A DNA stretch of 64,000 nt from Luteolibacter ambystomatis (GTDB taxonomy: Bacteria > Verrucomicrobiota > Verrucomicrobiia > Verrucomicrobiales > Akkermansiaceae): the NCBI RefSeq assembly GCF_018137965.1, contig NZ_CP073100.1, forward strand, positions 1,860,001 to 1,924,000, read 5' to 3'. A program made the translations under genes and the position numbers. The notes beneath the pieces were generated by a model, which saw only the letters and a program-made list of their open reading frames with translations, was not told the origin of the DNA and did no database searches. This document shows positions 8,206-18,300 of this stretch, one piece after another (within the stretch, counting starts at the first letter, position 1; each line of letters starts with the position of its first letter).

Positions 8206-9528
8206 ATGGGACGACGACTTCGCGTTTTTGTAAGCAGCACAATGAAGGACATGCGGAACGAACGTGCCGCCGTAGTGGAACGATTGAGCTCGTTCAACAT
8301 TGAACCGGTTAATGCGGAAGGCTGGACGCCTAACGGCTCAAAATCATGGGATCGCATTGAACCTGAGATTGAATCTTCTGACATATTTGTCCTAATATTA
8401 GGAGCCAGTTACGGTTGGATTCCCGATGAAGGCCCGAAAGCCTCACTAGGCATTTCGGTCACCCACTTGGAATTCACTCACGCCCAACAACAGAGGATTC
8501 CGGTTATTCCCTTCCTTAAGCGCCTCGAATACGACACAGATCGAACATCTGAAGATTCCATAAGGAGAGATGCTTTCAGAAAAGAGGTTCAAAATTGGAA
8601 CGGAGGCTACTTCACCTCCGAATTTGAACTGGCTGCGGACCTCGCTACCAAGGTCGGTGAAGCTCTCGTAGGCCTGTTGACGGATGAATTTCAAAAGGCG
8701 AAGGTAAGGAGCAGATCGGTAGTGACGACGAAAATGGCATTGGCTCTGGACACAGAGCCTGCGGCACCGCATCGACCCCCTATTCTGCCAATCGACCTCA
8801 TAGATGCAGTCCGGCATAACCGGGCAATTCTGTTTGCAGGATCTGGAATCTCGCTCGCAGCCGGTCTCCCATCCGCAAGCGCATTTGCTGAAAGCTTTAT
8901 TCAATCAATCAGAAGGTCCACGCCCGGCTATTCGGCAAATCCAACTGGAGCGGCATTCGCCGGCATCGCGACCGATCTCGAAGCATCTCACGGCAGGAAT
9001 TACTTACTTGATTCAGTCGTACGGCTTATTGATTCACCTCAAGGGATCGAGCCGACGATTGCGCACAAGATCGCAGTCAGCCTATTCAGTAAGATCATTA
9101 CCACCAATTACGATACCCTTTTTGAATCAGCCGCCGTCAATCAGGGCGTAAGCATGCAAGTCCTCGCAAATGAGCTAAGTGGTGAGATTGCCCAACGATC
9201 AATAATCAAACTACATGGTTCTTACGATTCGCCTGAATCGCTTCTTCTTACAGAACGGGAGGTTTTTATGTTTGATAGAAGCCGATCTCGATTGTGGGAC
9301 TCGGTGAAATCCGAGCTAAGCAGAAACATGGTTATTGTCGTTGGCGCCTCGTTACACGACCCAAGTATTATCCGACTATTTAGCGAGATTGGCCAACTAT
9401 TGGGTGGTTACTTTATCGCCCCAAAATTGTGGGACTCCACACCAGAAAGGCTCCGTCCTTGGAATTTAAAATGCATCGAAACGGAAGCTGATTCGTTCAT
9501 GATTGAATTATCCAAATGCCTCGTATGA
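8206..9528 (+). CDS. DUF4062-SIR2 fusion, putative NAD-depleting defence effector
   Basis: The 440-residue protein has two domains. Residues 1-105 are DUF4062: RVFVSSTMKDMRNER, AEGW, DIFVLILGASYGW, SVTHLEF and IPVIPFLK. DUF4062 is a Rossmann-like fold related to TIR/STALD sensors. Residues about 195-440 are a SIR2-like domain: LFAGSGISLAAGLPS (212-216 GSGIS), TTNYD with Asn301, KLHG with His337 and VVGASLHDPS (380-387). Asn and His are the NAD-hydrolysis residues of antiphage SIR2 domains such as ThsA, and both are intact. Inference: an infection-sensing NADase causing abortive infection. The gene stands alone, between a 205-bp and a 193-bp gap, and is visibly AT-richer than its neighbours, suggesting transfer. 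Confidence 0.85.
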   Translation: MGRRLRVFVSSTMKDMRNERAAVVERLSSFNIEPVNAEGWTPNGSKSWDRIEPEIESSDIFVLILGASYGWIPDEGPKASLGISVTHLEFTHAQQQRIPVIPFLKRLEYDTDRTSEDSIRRDAFRKEVQNWNGGYFTSEFELAADLATKVGEALVGLLTDEFQKAKVRSRSVVTTKMALALDTEPAAPHRPPILPIDLIDAVRHNRAILFAGSGISLAAGLPSASAFAESFIQSIRRSTPGYSANPTGAAFAGIATDLEASHGRNYLLDSVVRLIDSPQGIEPTIAHKIAVSLFSKIITTNYDTLFESAAVNQGVSMQVLANELSGEIAQRSIIKLHGSYDSPESLLLTEREVFMFDRSRSRLWDSVKSELSRNMVIVVGASLHDPSIIRLFSEIGQLLGGYFIAPKLWDSTPERLRPWNLKCIETEADSFMIELSKCLV

Positions 9529-9721
9529 GGTGCCATGAGAGTCTCATGATAAGGTTACTTAGAGTGAGTGTTTTACATACAGCAGATCGGAGTCCCGCAT
9601 AACCGAACTTCCTGGGCCGCGTGCGTAGAGCATTCATCTCTAGATCAGTCGATTGCCGCCGTAAAAAGACCAGCATCATCGCAGATACCGCGCTCTGTAA
9701 AGTCTTGTTGCTAGTCGCAGC

Positions 9722-12700
9722 TTAGAAATTGCGGCGTGCGGACAAACGGAAGAAGGCGGCGGCTGGCTGGGGATCGCTGATCCGGACCCGCAGGCGATGC
9801 ACCCCCGCCGGCGTGCCGGTGGTGCTGTCCTCCAGCACCTGCACGCGATCCGTGCGCCAGCCCCCCGAGAGACTTTCGCTCCACTCGATCTGATAGCTCA
9901 CATTGGGATCGCCGGGCCGGGCTTGGAACTCGAAGACATTTCCGGCGGCCGAGGTCACACTCTTGGGGTTGCGTGCGGTCGGATCGTTTCCGGTCAGATA
10001 CTCCAACAGGTTGGACACGCCGTCACCATCGGCATCCGCCACATCGGCCCACAGGGTGCCCTCGGCGTCATTGGCCAGCATGTTGTCGCTGGTGAAGTTG
10101 GCAGCCAGCCACGAGCTGTATTGAACGTTGGGAATGACCTTGAGTACCACCGGCAGGGTGAGATTCGGATGGATCGGATCGTTCGAGTTCAAGGCGATCA
10201 CCTGGGTGTAGGTGCCCACGCCCAAGGAGGTCGTATCCACCGTAAGAGGGATATTGGCGGAAGCTCCTGCCAGGAGCGTTCCAGCGGTCACCTGGGGCTT
10301 CAGCCAGGAAGGCAACACCGATTTCAAAGCCTTGTAGGCATTGAGACGTCCCTGGCTCGCCACTTTGCCTCCAAGGGAGCCGAGCGAATCGGAGCCGAAC
10401 ATGAGCAGTTGCTTGATCTGAGACGGGGTGAGCGACGGGTTTTTGGAAACCAGAAGCCCGGCGACCCCGGCGACATGGGGTGCCGCCATCGAAGTGCCCG
10501 ATTTGGAGGCGTAGCCGCCTCCCGGCTGGAGGCTGAGGATGTTGGAACCCGGAGCCGCGATGTCCACTGTGGCCGCACCACGGTTCGAGAAATAAGAGAG
10601 ATTGTCCCGCTCGTCGGTTGAAGCCACCGACACCACATTCGGAAGCTGGTAGCTGGAGGGATATTGCGGCGTGACATCGTTGTCCGCAGCGTCATTGCCC
10701 GCGGATGCCACGAAGAGATCGCCAGCTTGTGCGGCTTGATTGATCGCATCGTAGAGAGCCTGCGAATAGCCGCCGCCGCCCCAACTGTTGTTGGAGATCT
10801 TCGCGCCCATGCGGGTGGCGTAGGCCACGGCCTTGACCGCATCCGAGGTATAGCCGGAGCCGTTGTCCGCAAGGAACTTCACCGGCATGATGCGGGCGCT
10901 CCAACAGACACCGGAGACTCCCGCCGCATTATTCCCACGAGCGGCAATGGTGCCAGCCACATGCGTGCCGTGGCCATGACCGTCCGCTGGAAGCGCGTCA
11001 TTGTTTGCGAAATCCCAGCCATTGACGTCATCGATGTAACCATTGTGATCGTCGTCGATGCCGTTGTTTGGAATCTCACCGGTATTCGTCCAGAGATTGC
11101 CTTGGAGCTCGGGATGACTGCGATCGACACCGGTATCGATCACGGCAATGACCGCACCCGTGCCACCGGTGGAAACCGCCCAGGCATGCAGGGCATCAAT
11201 GCCCCCGCTACCGGAGGAAGGAGCACGCAACGCCCATTCGGAAGAGAGCATCGGATCGTTGGGGCTGACCGGCTGATCGGTAGGTGTTCCCGCATCGGTG
11301 CCGACTCCCTTGAGAACCAGATTCCAGTTCAGGTTGGCGGCACCGGTATTCGCCAGATTGAAGGTGCGGGTACCACTGGTTCCAGCCACCATGCTGACGT
11401 CGAGGGTGAGCGGAGAAAGCGTTGCGACGGGGACACCTTGTCCGGTTCCGGTGACGGGAACCGCACAGACCGGTTGGGACGGATCATTGCTGGTGATCGT
11501 AACCGTTCCTGAAGCCAAGCCCATGACTGTCGGCTTGTAAGTGACTGGCACGGAGAACGATCCTCCCGGCAGGATGGAAATCGTTCCTGGTGGAGTGACG
11601 AGGAACTGGGAACTGGAGGATACCGCGCTTTGCACCGTCAGCGGCTGACTGCCGTTGTTACGAAGATCCAGATACCAGGTGCGGGATGTCCCGATGGGCA
11701 GGGATGGGAAGGCCAGCGATCCGGGTGAGACGATCAAACGCGGACCTGTCGTGGGGCCGGAGGAGGTTCCATACGCATAGATCCGGATATTGTCGAAACC
11801 GGCCAAACCCGATCCGGTATCGGCCGTGTGGAAGCGGATGTCCTGCACGTCTCCTCCAGTGGTGACGAATGAACGGCTCCATTTGGAAACCCCATTGACG
11901 AAAAATTCCCAGCGTCCAGCAGCCATGTCGATATCCACGGCGATGCGGGTCTTCGTCCGGGGGCTGATTCCCGCGGGATAGTTGAAGGTGGACGAAATCT
12001 GATAGACATCCACGGAGCCATTGGGTTTGACCATGAACTTCTGGACGGCTCCGCCAGTCGCAGCACCGTCGAACAACACCGAGAAATCGGTTTGCAAATC
12101 CAACCAAGCATCAAACTCCAAACGGTAGGCCGCCGCCTGCTGCCGGACTCCGAAGCGGATCTGCTGATAACCGCTGCCTTTCAATTCCAGAGCCTGGCCA
12201 TCCAGATCGCCAATCGAGGGCCGGATGGTCGGTGTCCCGAAGTTGATGCTGCTGGGTGCATAGGCGCCACTGACCGCGGTTAGCAGCCCCGCGGTGTGCT
12301 TGGGGGCATCAAAGGTCACGTCATAGAGCAAGGGTGGCTCCGGTGAAGCGGGTGGAGAGGATTCCTGGCCGTCCACCTGCACTCCGATGTTGTCGACCAT
12401 GTAATGGGGCCCGCTCACCACCACGCTCTTCAGATTCGAGAAGCCGGCGTCGAAGGTGAAATGCTGGAAATCCTCGGCCACTCCCGTGCCGTCGATCACG
12501 CCATCGGTCGTGAAGGTCTTGGTGACGGTTCCGCCATTCGCCTTGTAGCCTGTGAAAGTGATGTTGGTGGGGGTCGCGAAGGTCGTGCTGTACTCCGCGA
12601 GATCCACCGAAAGCATCGCGAAGGGAAGGTTCTCGCGATGGCGGATGGTCACATTGTCCGAATATCCCATACTACGCAGATAGTAGGATCCGTTGTTGGG

Positions 12701-13645
12701 ATATCCCGATGTGTAGGCGCCTTGGACGTAGGTTGAATCGGCGCAGCCGACCACGAAGTTCTGCTCTTCAAGATAGGGATCGTAGGATGCCGGGCCGCCA
12801 AGGAAGTAGGGTGCGTCAAACCCGATCACACGGGCACCCGCGGGGAGTGCCTGCAGGCGTTGCTCTTGATCCGCCTCCAGGGTCACCGGATCCGAAGCGG
12901 GTGCGGCCGCCTGCTCCCCGGCTCCCACCGGCAGCAGTGAATCACTCCGCACAAGCTGCCCGTCCACCATCTCAAGCACCACATCCTCTCCCGGAATGTC
13001 CGATGCATGGACAAGATAATCCGGCTCGGCGTAGGCGACGCTTCTGTTGCCGGACAATTTCGCGATGGCCTCATCCACCCCATGCAATGAAGCGGCGGGA
13101 AGAGAGACCAGCCAACCGCCATCCGGAGAAAGGTTCTCACGAACCGTCAGCCCTGCCGCAGCCATCGCCGCGCGGAATTCATCCGAGCTCACTCCGGAGG
13201 CCGGACGGACCACCAGATGATCGGCCACTTTGGCAATGGCCCCCGTCAGTTCGTTGTTCTCCGCGTCCTTCCTGCCGGCCGGAAGCAGTCCCTCGAACAC
13301 GAGCCTGGAATACTTTCCCTGCACCTGGACCAACGCGGTTCGGTGGATGCGGCCATCGGGAGTGGCGTTGTCTTCCGTCGCGAGGACACGCGGTTGATCC
13401 AAGCGGCTCCACAAGGCAGGAGCGGACGGACGTGCGGGTAGATTGCGCGCCGTCTCCATCAGGGCATCCTTTGGCCCCTTGACCTCCGTCGCCCCTTGAG
13501 ATTCGGAAATTCCGGCGTTCCGAGGAACCGGCATCACCGGACCGGTCGAAGTCGCGGACGGACCGCCACCCATCTGCCAAGTCGCCAAACCAGCCACCAA
13601 AAGAGCACCTATCGGCAATAGAGTGCGGGTATAACAGGACTTCAT
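9722..13645 (-). CDS. Large secreted S8 (subtilisin-like) peptidase with anchor-type beta domains
   Basis: From the ATG at 13645 the protein has 1307 residues; an upstream in-frame ATG at 13753 would put charged sequence before the signal peptide MKSCYTRTLLPIGALLVAGL. Order: propeptide-like region, DUF-type beta domain (IGFDAPYFLGG), LamG-like region, two ASPM/SPD2/Hydin-like repeats (VSPGSLAFPSLPIGTSRTWY and TLSPLTLDVSMVAGTSGTRT), then the catalytic domain with Asp in VIDTGVD (about 836), His in HGHGTHVAG (about 894) and Ser in GTSMAAPHVAG (about 1050). A VADADGDGVSNLLEYLTG motif and beta tail end the protein. Predicted extracellular protease. It converges with the DUF4062-SIR2 gene. Confidence 0.93.
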   Translation of the reverse strand: MKSCYTRTLLPIGALLVAGLATWQMGGGPSATSTGPVMPVPRNAGISESQGATEVKGPKDALMETARNLPARPSAPALWSRLDQPRVLATEDNATPDGRIHRTALVQVQGKYSRLVFEGLLPAGRKDAENNELTGAIAKVADHLVVRPASGVSSDEFRAAMAAAGLTVRENLSPDGGWLVSLPAASLHGVDEAIAKLSGNRSVAYAEPDYLVHASDIPGEDVVLEMVDGQLVRSDSLLPVGAGEQAAAPASDPVTLEADQEQRLQALPAGARVIGFDAPYFLGGPASYDPYLEEQNFVVGCADSTYVQGAYTSGYPNNGSYYLRSMGYSDNVTIRHRENLPFAMLSVDLAEYSTTFATPTNITFTGYKANGGTVTKTFTTDGVIDGTGVAEDFQHFTFDAGFSNLKSVVVSGPHYMVDNIGVQVDGQESSPPASPEPPLLYDVTFDAPKHTAGLLTAVSGAYAPSSINFGTPTIRPSIGDLDGQALELKGSGYQQIRFGVRQQAAAYRLEFDAWLDLQTDFSVLFDGAATGGAVQKFMVKPNGSVDVYQISSTFNYPAGISPRTKTRIAVDIDMAAGRWEFFVNGVSKWSRSFVTTGGDVQDIRFHTADTGSGLAGFDNIRIYAYGTSSGPTTGPRLIVSPGSLAFPSLPIGTSRTWYLDLRNNGSQPLTVQSAVSSSSQFLVTPPGTISILPGGSFSVPVTYKPTVMGLASGTVTITSNDPSQPVCAVPVTGTGQGVPVATLSPLTLDVSMVAGTSGTRTFNLANTGAANLNWNLVLKGVGTDAGTPTDQPVSPNDPMLSSEWALRAPSSGSGGIDALHAWAVSTGGTGAVIAVIDTGVDRSHPELQGNLWTNTGEIPNNGIDDDHNGYIDDVNGWDFANNDALPADGHGHGTHVAGTIAARGNNAAGVSGVCWSARIMPVKFLADNGSGYTSDAVKAVAYATRMGAKISNNSWGGGGYSQALYDAINQAAQAGDLFVASAGNDAADNDVTPQYPSSYQLPNVVSVASTDERDNLSYFSNRGAATVDIAAPGSNILSLQPGGGYASKSGTSMAAPHVAGVAGLLVSKNPSLTPSQIKQLLMFGSDSLGSLGGKVASQGRLNAYKALKSVLPSWLKPQVTAGTLLAGASANIPLTVDTTSLGVGTYTQVIALNSNDPIHPNLTLPVVLKVIPNVQYSSWLAANFTSDNMLANDAEGTLWADVADADGDGVSNLLEYLTGNDPTARNPKSVTSAAGNVFEFQARPGDPNVSYQIEWSESLSGGWRTDRVQVLEDSTTGTPAGVHRLRVRISDPQPAAAFFRLSARRNF

Positions 13646-13780
13646 TGAAAAGGGGGAAAAGGAAGATGCAAATTTCGTAGCCAAGTTAGATATCACACGG
13701 AGGCGAACAAGTCCGGAAATGTGAAAAAACCATGAAGTCACAGGTGACTCCACCTTTTCCCAAAGGCTGCCACAGCAGAA

Positions 13781-13806
13781 AGGCCGGTGGTTCGCACCAC
13801 CGGCCT
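13781..13806 (-). terminator. Rho-independent-like terminator of efflux operon 1
   Basis: A perfect 11-bp stem AGGCCGGTGGT/ACCACCGGCCT with a TCGC loop lies 32 bp beyond the outer-membrane factor stop codon; on the minus strand it is followed by TTTCTG. An identical hairpin lies at 20595. Confidence 0.8.
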
Positions 13807-13837
13807 CTCACGTTCAACTCACTCGCATGGAAAAGGC

Positions 13838-15190
13838 TCACCAACCTCCGCCCAGCGCCTTGTAGAGCGACACAAGGTTCGCCTCGCGCGACAGACGCAG
13901 CTGGATCAGGCTCTGCTGCGCCGCATACAGGTCCTGCTGCGCGCTGAGAACCTCGAAGTAGCTGTCCACCCCGCGCTGGTAACGGGCATCCGCCAGCGAG
14001 AAACGCTTCTCCTGCGCCGCCACCAGCGCCTCCGTCGCCGAGATCCGGTTCGCCAGCCCGCTGCGTGCCGCGAGGCCGTCCGCCACTTCGCGGAACGCCG
14101 TCTGGATCGTCTTCTCGTACGTCGCCACCTGGATGTTCTTGCGCACCACCGCCGCATCCAGGTTCGCCTGGTTGCGGCCGCCGGTGAAGATCGGCAGGTT
14201 GATCTGCGGTGAAAACAGCCACGTGCCGCTGCCGCTCTTGAACAAGCGTGAGAACGAGCTGCTCGCCGTGCCGCCATTCGCTGTCAGCGTGACCGACGGG
14301 AAGAACGCCGCACGCGCCGCACCGATATCGGCATTCGCGCCGATCAGATTGTGCTCCGCCTCGCGGATGTCCGGACGGCGCGTGACCAGGCTCGAAGGCA
14401 GGCCGGGCGACAGGTCGTGGACGATGCCGGAGTCGAGGCCGCGGCCGCCGGGCAGGTTCGACGGAATCGAATTGCCGGACAGCAGCATCAGCGCGTTCTG
14501 CGTCTGGGCGAGCTGCTGGCGGTAGGTCGCGAGGTTCACCTTCGCCGTCTGTACCTGGGTGTTGACCGACTGGACGTCGAGATCCGAGGCATCGCCCGCG
14601 GTGAAGCGCTGGTTGATCAGGTCGTAGGTCTTGCTGACCGCGCCGAGCGTGCGCTCGGACAAGGCGATCTGTTCGAGCAGCGCGCGCTCGGTGAGATACT
14701 GGACGGCCACTTCGGATGCCAGAGCGAGCTGGACGCCGCGGCGTGCTTCATCCGAAGCGAGGTAGTTTTCCAAAGCCGACTTGTTGAGGCTGCGGACACG
14801 GCCGAAGAGGTCGAGCTCGTAGGAGGTCACGCCGACGGTGGCACCGTAGAGGTGCGTCGTCGTTCCGGCGCTGCGGCCGCTGGCGGCCTCGCCGCCGACG
14901 CCGACGGTCGGGAACAGTTCGGAACGCGAGATGCGGTACTGGGCGCGGATCTGCTCGACGTTGAGCGCGGCGATGCGGACGTCGCGGTTGTTTTCCAGCG
15001 AGAGGGCGATGATGCGGCGCAGGCGCGGGTCGCCGAAGAAGCCGCGGGAATCGATGCCGTCCTTCGACGAGCCGCCGCCACCGTTCGGCCAACGGTCCGC
15101 GACGGGAGCGCCGGGGCGCTGGTAGTCGGGGATCAACGAGCAACCGCTCAACAGCAGCGGGATCAAGGGAATGAAGAGTCGGGAGTGCAT
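13838..15190 (-). CDS. RND efflux outer-membrane factor lipoprotein, NodT/OprM family (copy 1)
   Basis: The ATG at 15190 gives 450 residues with a lipoprotein signal ending LLLSGC (Cys17). Two TolC-like repeats are seen: GFFGDPRLRRIIALSLENNR, VGVTSYELDLFGRVRSLNKS, DASDLDVQSVNTQVQTAK, LVTRRPDIREAEHNLIGANA, AAFFPSVTLTANGG and FTGGRNQANLDAA, all standard NodT-family signatures. It forms the outer-membrane channel of the tripartite pump encoded just upstream. A REP-like inverted pair separates it from the pump gene. Beyond the signal peptide it differs from the second copy (20652-22004) at only a handful of residues. Confidence 0.95.
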   Translation of the reverse strand: MHSRLFIPLIPLLLSGCSLIPDYQRPGAPVADRWPNGGGGSSKDGIDSRGFFGDPRLRRIIALSLENNRDVRIAALNVEQIRAQYRISRSELFPTVGVGGEAASGRSAGTTTHLYGATVGVTSYELDLFGRVRSLNKSALENYLASDEARRGVQLALASEVAVQYLTERALLEQIALSERTLGAVSKTYDLINQRFTAGDASDLDVQSVNTQVQTAKVNLATYRQQLAQTQNALMLLSGNSIPSNLPGGRGLDSGIVHDLSPGLPSSLVTRRPDIREAEHNLIGANADIGAARAAFFPSVTLTANGGTASSSFSRLFKSGSGTWLFSPQINLPIFTGGRNQANLDAAVVRKNIQVATYEKTIQTAFREVADGLAARSGLANRISATEALVAAQEKRFSLADARYQRGVDSYFEVLSAQQDLYAAQQSLIQLRLSREANLVSLYKALGGGW

Positions 15191-15205
15191 GGGAAGTCTT
15201 TCTTT

Positions 15206-15342
15206 GTAGCCGGAGTGGTGACACTTCGGGTTGGGTGGATTCGCCCCCACCCAAGGGCTTGGTTCTCCGGAGATCGAAGGGCAATGGTTGTCTGAGGGAT
15301 GGCATTGGTTTACCCCGCCCGAAGTGTTACCACTTCGGCTAC
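15206..15342. repeat. REP-like inverted pair (REPIN/BIME-like), element A
   Basis: Left end GTAG (15206-15209) is followed by CCGGAGTG-GTGA-CACTTCGG; right end, read on the minus strand from 15342, is GTAG then CCGAAGTG-GTAA-CACTTCGG. The two hairpins point inward and an internal stem TTGGGTGG/CCACCCAA lies between. A GTAG tetranucleotide before a hairpin is the hallmark of REPs used by RAYT transposases. It fills the gap between the pump and channel genes. Confidence 0.75.
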
Positions 15343-15351
15343 GCCCCGGGA

Positions 15352-18300
15352 TCACGCGGGTTCTTGCAAGCCATCATCTTCCATGGGAGCCGGAGCCGGT
15401 TTCGGCTTCTTTATTCCGAGTTTTTCCAACACCACGTAGAATACCGGCGTCAGGAACAAGCCGAAGATCGTCACCCCGATCATCCCCGAGAACACCGCCA
15501 CGCCCATCGCCTGGCGCATTTCCGCACCGGCCCCCTTCGAGGTCACCAGCGGGAATACCCCGGCGATGAAGGCGATGGAGGTCATGAGGATCGGGCGCAG
15601 GCGCAAATGCGCAGCCTCCACCGCGGCCTCCACGATGCCCCTGCCCTCTTCGCGCAGCTTCACGGCGAACTCGACAATCAGGATTGCGTTCTTCGCCGCC
15701 AGACCGATGAGCACGATCAAGCCGATCTGCGTGAAGATGTTGTTGTCACCGTCCTTGATCAGCACGCCGGTCATCGCGGCGAGGATCGCCAGCGGCACGA
15801 TCAGCACCACCGCGAACGGCAGGCGGAAGCTTTCATACTGTGCGGCCAGTACCAGCAGCACCAGCACGATGCAGAGCGGAAAGACCAGCACGCCGGTGTT
15901 CCCCGCCACCTGCTTCTGATAGCTGAGATCGGTCCAATCCAGCTTCATGCCCTTCGGCAAGGTCTCGGCGGCCAGCTTCTCCATCAGCGCTTCGGCCTGG
16001 CCGGAGCTGTAGCCGGGTGCGGGCGCGCCGGTGATTTCCGCGGCGGGATAGCCGTTGTAGCGCATCGCACGGTCCGGGCCGTAGGTTTCCTTCACATTTA
16101 CCACCGAGGCGAGCGGCACCATCTGGCCGTTCAGGTTACGCGTTTTCAAGCGGCCGATATCCTCTGCACTGGCACGGAACTTCGCGTCCGCCTGCGCCAC
16201 CACCTGATAGGTGCGGCCGAAGCGGTTGAAGTCGTTCACGTAAAGCGAGCCGAGGTTGATCTGGAGCGTGTCGAAGATGTTCGCCAGCGGCACGCCCTGC
16301 TGCTTCGCCTTCGCGCGGTCCACATCCGCATAAAGCTGCGGTGTGTTCACGGTGAAGCTGGAGAACATCCCTGTCAGTCCCGGGGTCTGGTTCGCCTTCG
16401 CGATCAACGCCTGGGTGGCGGTGTAGAGTTCGTCGTAGCCAAGACCGGCGCGATCCTCCACGTAAAGCTTGAAGCCCCCGGTGGTGCCGAGACCGTTCAC
16501 CGGCGGCGGCGGGAAGATCGCCACGAAGGCCTCCTGGATCTGACCGAACTCCTTCTGGAGATCCGCCGCGATCGCCTTGCCGGACATGTCCGCGCCCTGG
16601 CGTTCCTCGAACGGCTTCAACGTGGCGAAAACGATGCCGGAGTTCGGACTGTTGGTGAAGCCGTTGATCGAGAGGCCCGGGAAGGCGATGGAATCCTGCA
16701 CGCCGGGATGCTTCTTCGCGATCTCGGTCATGCGGCGGATCACTTCATCCGTGCGGTCGAGCGATGACGCGTCCGGCAACTGCGCGAAGGCGATCAGATA
16801 CTGCTTGTCCTGTCCTGGCACGAATCCGGACGGCACCTTCTGATAGGTGCGCGCGGTCATGAACAGCAGACCGCCGTAAATGAGCAGGGCGACAAAGCTG
16901 AAGCGGATCACCCGTCGCACGCCGCCGGAATACTTCGCCGACGCCCAATCGAAGAAGCGGTTGAAAGGACGGAAGAACCAGCCGAACGCGCGATCCATGA
17001 AGCGCGTAAGCACGTCCTTCGGCGCGTGATGATCGCGCAGCAGCAGCGCGCTGAGCGCGGGCGAAAGCGTCAGCGAATTGAATGCCGAGATCACCGTGGA
17101 GATCGCAATGGTAATGGCGAACTGCTTGTAGAACTGACCGGTGAGGCCGGGCATGAAGGCGGTGGGGATGAACACCGCGGACAACACCAGCGCCGTCGCC
17201 ACGATGGGTCCGGTCACCTCTCGCATCGCCCGCTTGGTAGCCTCCACCGGCCCGAAACCAAGCGCGATGTTACGCTCCACATTCTCCACCACCACGATCG
17301 CATCGTCCACCACGATACCGATCGCCAGCACCAGCCCGAAGAGCGAGAGCGCGTTGATACTGAACCCGAGCATGTGCATCACCGCGAAGGTGCCGATCAA
17401 TGACACCGGCACCGCCGCCAGTGGAATGATCGAGGCCCGCCACGTTTGCAGAAACAGGATCACCACCAGCACCACCAGCAGGATCGCCTCGATGAGGGTA
17501 TGCACCACCGCCTCGATCGAATGGCGAACGAACACCGTTGGATCGTAGGCGATGGCGTAGTCCAGACCATCCGGGAAATTCTTCTTCAGCTCCTTCATCG
17601 TCTCGCGGACCTTGTCGGACACCGCGATCGCATTGGCACCTGGAAGTTGGAACACCGGCAGCGCCACCGCCGGCTTGTTGTTGAGCTGCGAGCGCAGCGC
17701 GTAACCAGAGGCGCCGAGCTCAACCCGCGCCACATCGCGCAACAGCGTGCGCTGGCCGTGATCGCCGTTCTTCACGATGATCTCGCCGAACTCCTCCTCA
17801 TTGATGAGTCGTCCCTTGGTGTTCACCAGCAGTTCGGTGTCCACCGGATTCGGGTTCGGCTGCTGGCCCACCGCACCGGCGGCCACCTGCACGTTCTGCT
17901 CGCGGATCGCGGCCACCACTTCGGAGGCGGTCAGTCCGCGCGAGGCGATCTTGTTTGGATCCAGCCACACGCGCATCGCATAGTCACCGGAGCCGAAGAT
18001 CTGCACCTGGCCGACCCCTTCCAGACGCGACAGCGTGTCCTTCACCTGGAGCGTGGCGTAGTTGCGGACGAAGATATCGTCGTAACGGTTGTCCGGGGAG
18101 AAGAGGTGCACCACCAGCGTCATGTCCGGAGAGCTCTTCACCGTGGTCACGCCGATGCGTTTCACTTCATCCGGCAGCTTCGCCTCGGCCTGGGCCACGC
18201 GGTTCTGGACCTGCACCTGCGCCTTGTCCAGATCGGTGCCGAGCTTGAACGTGACGGTCAGCGTCATCACGCCATCGCTGGTCGCCTGCGAAAACATGTA

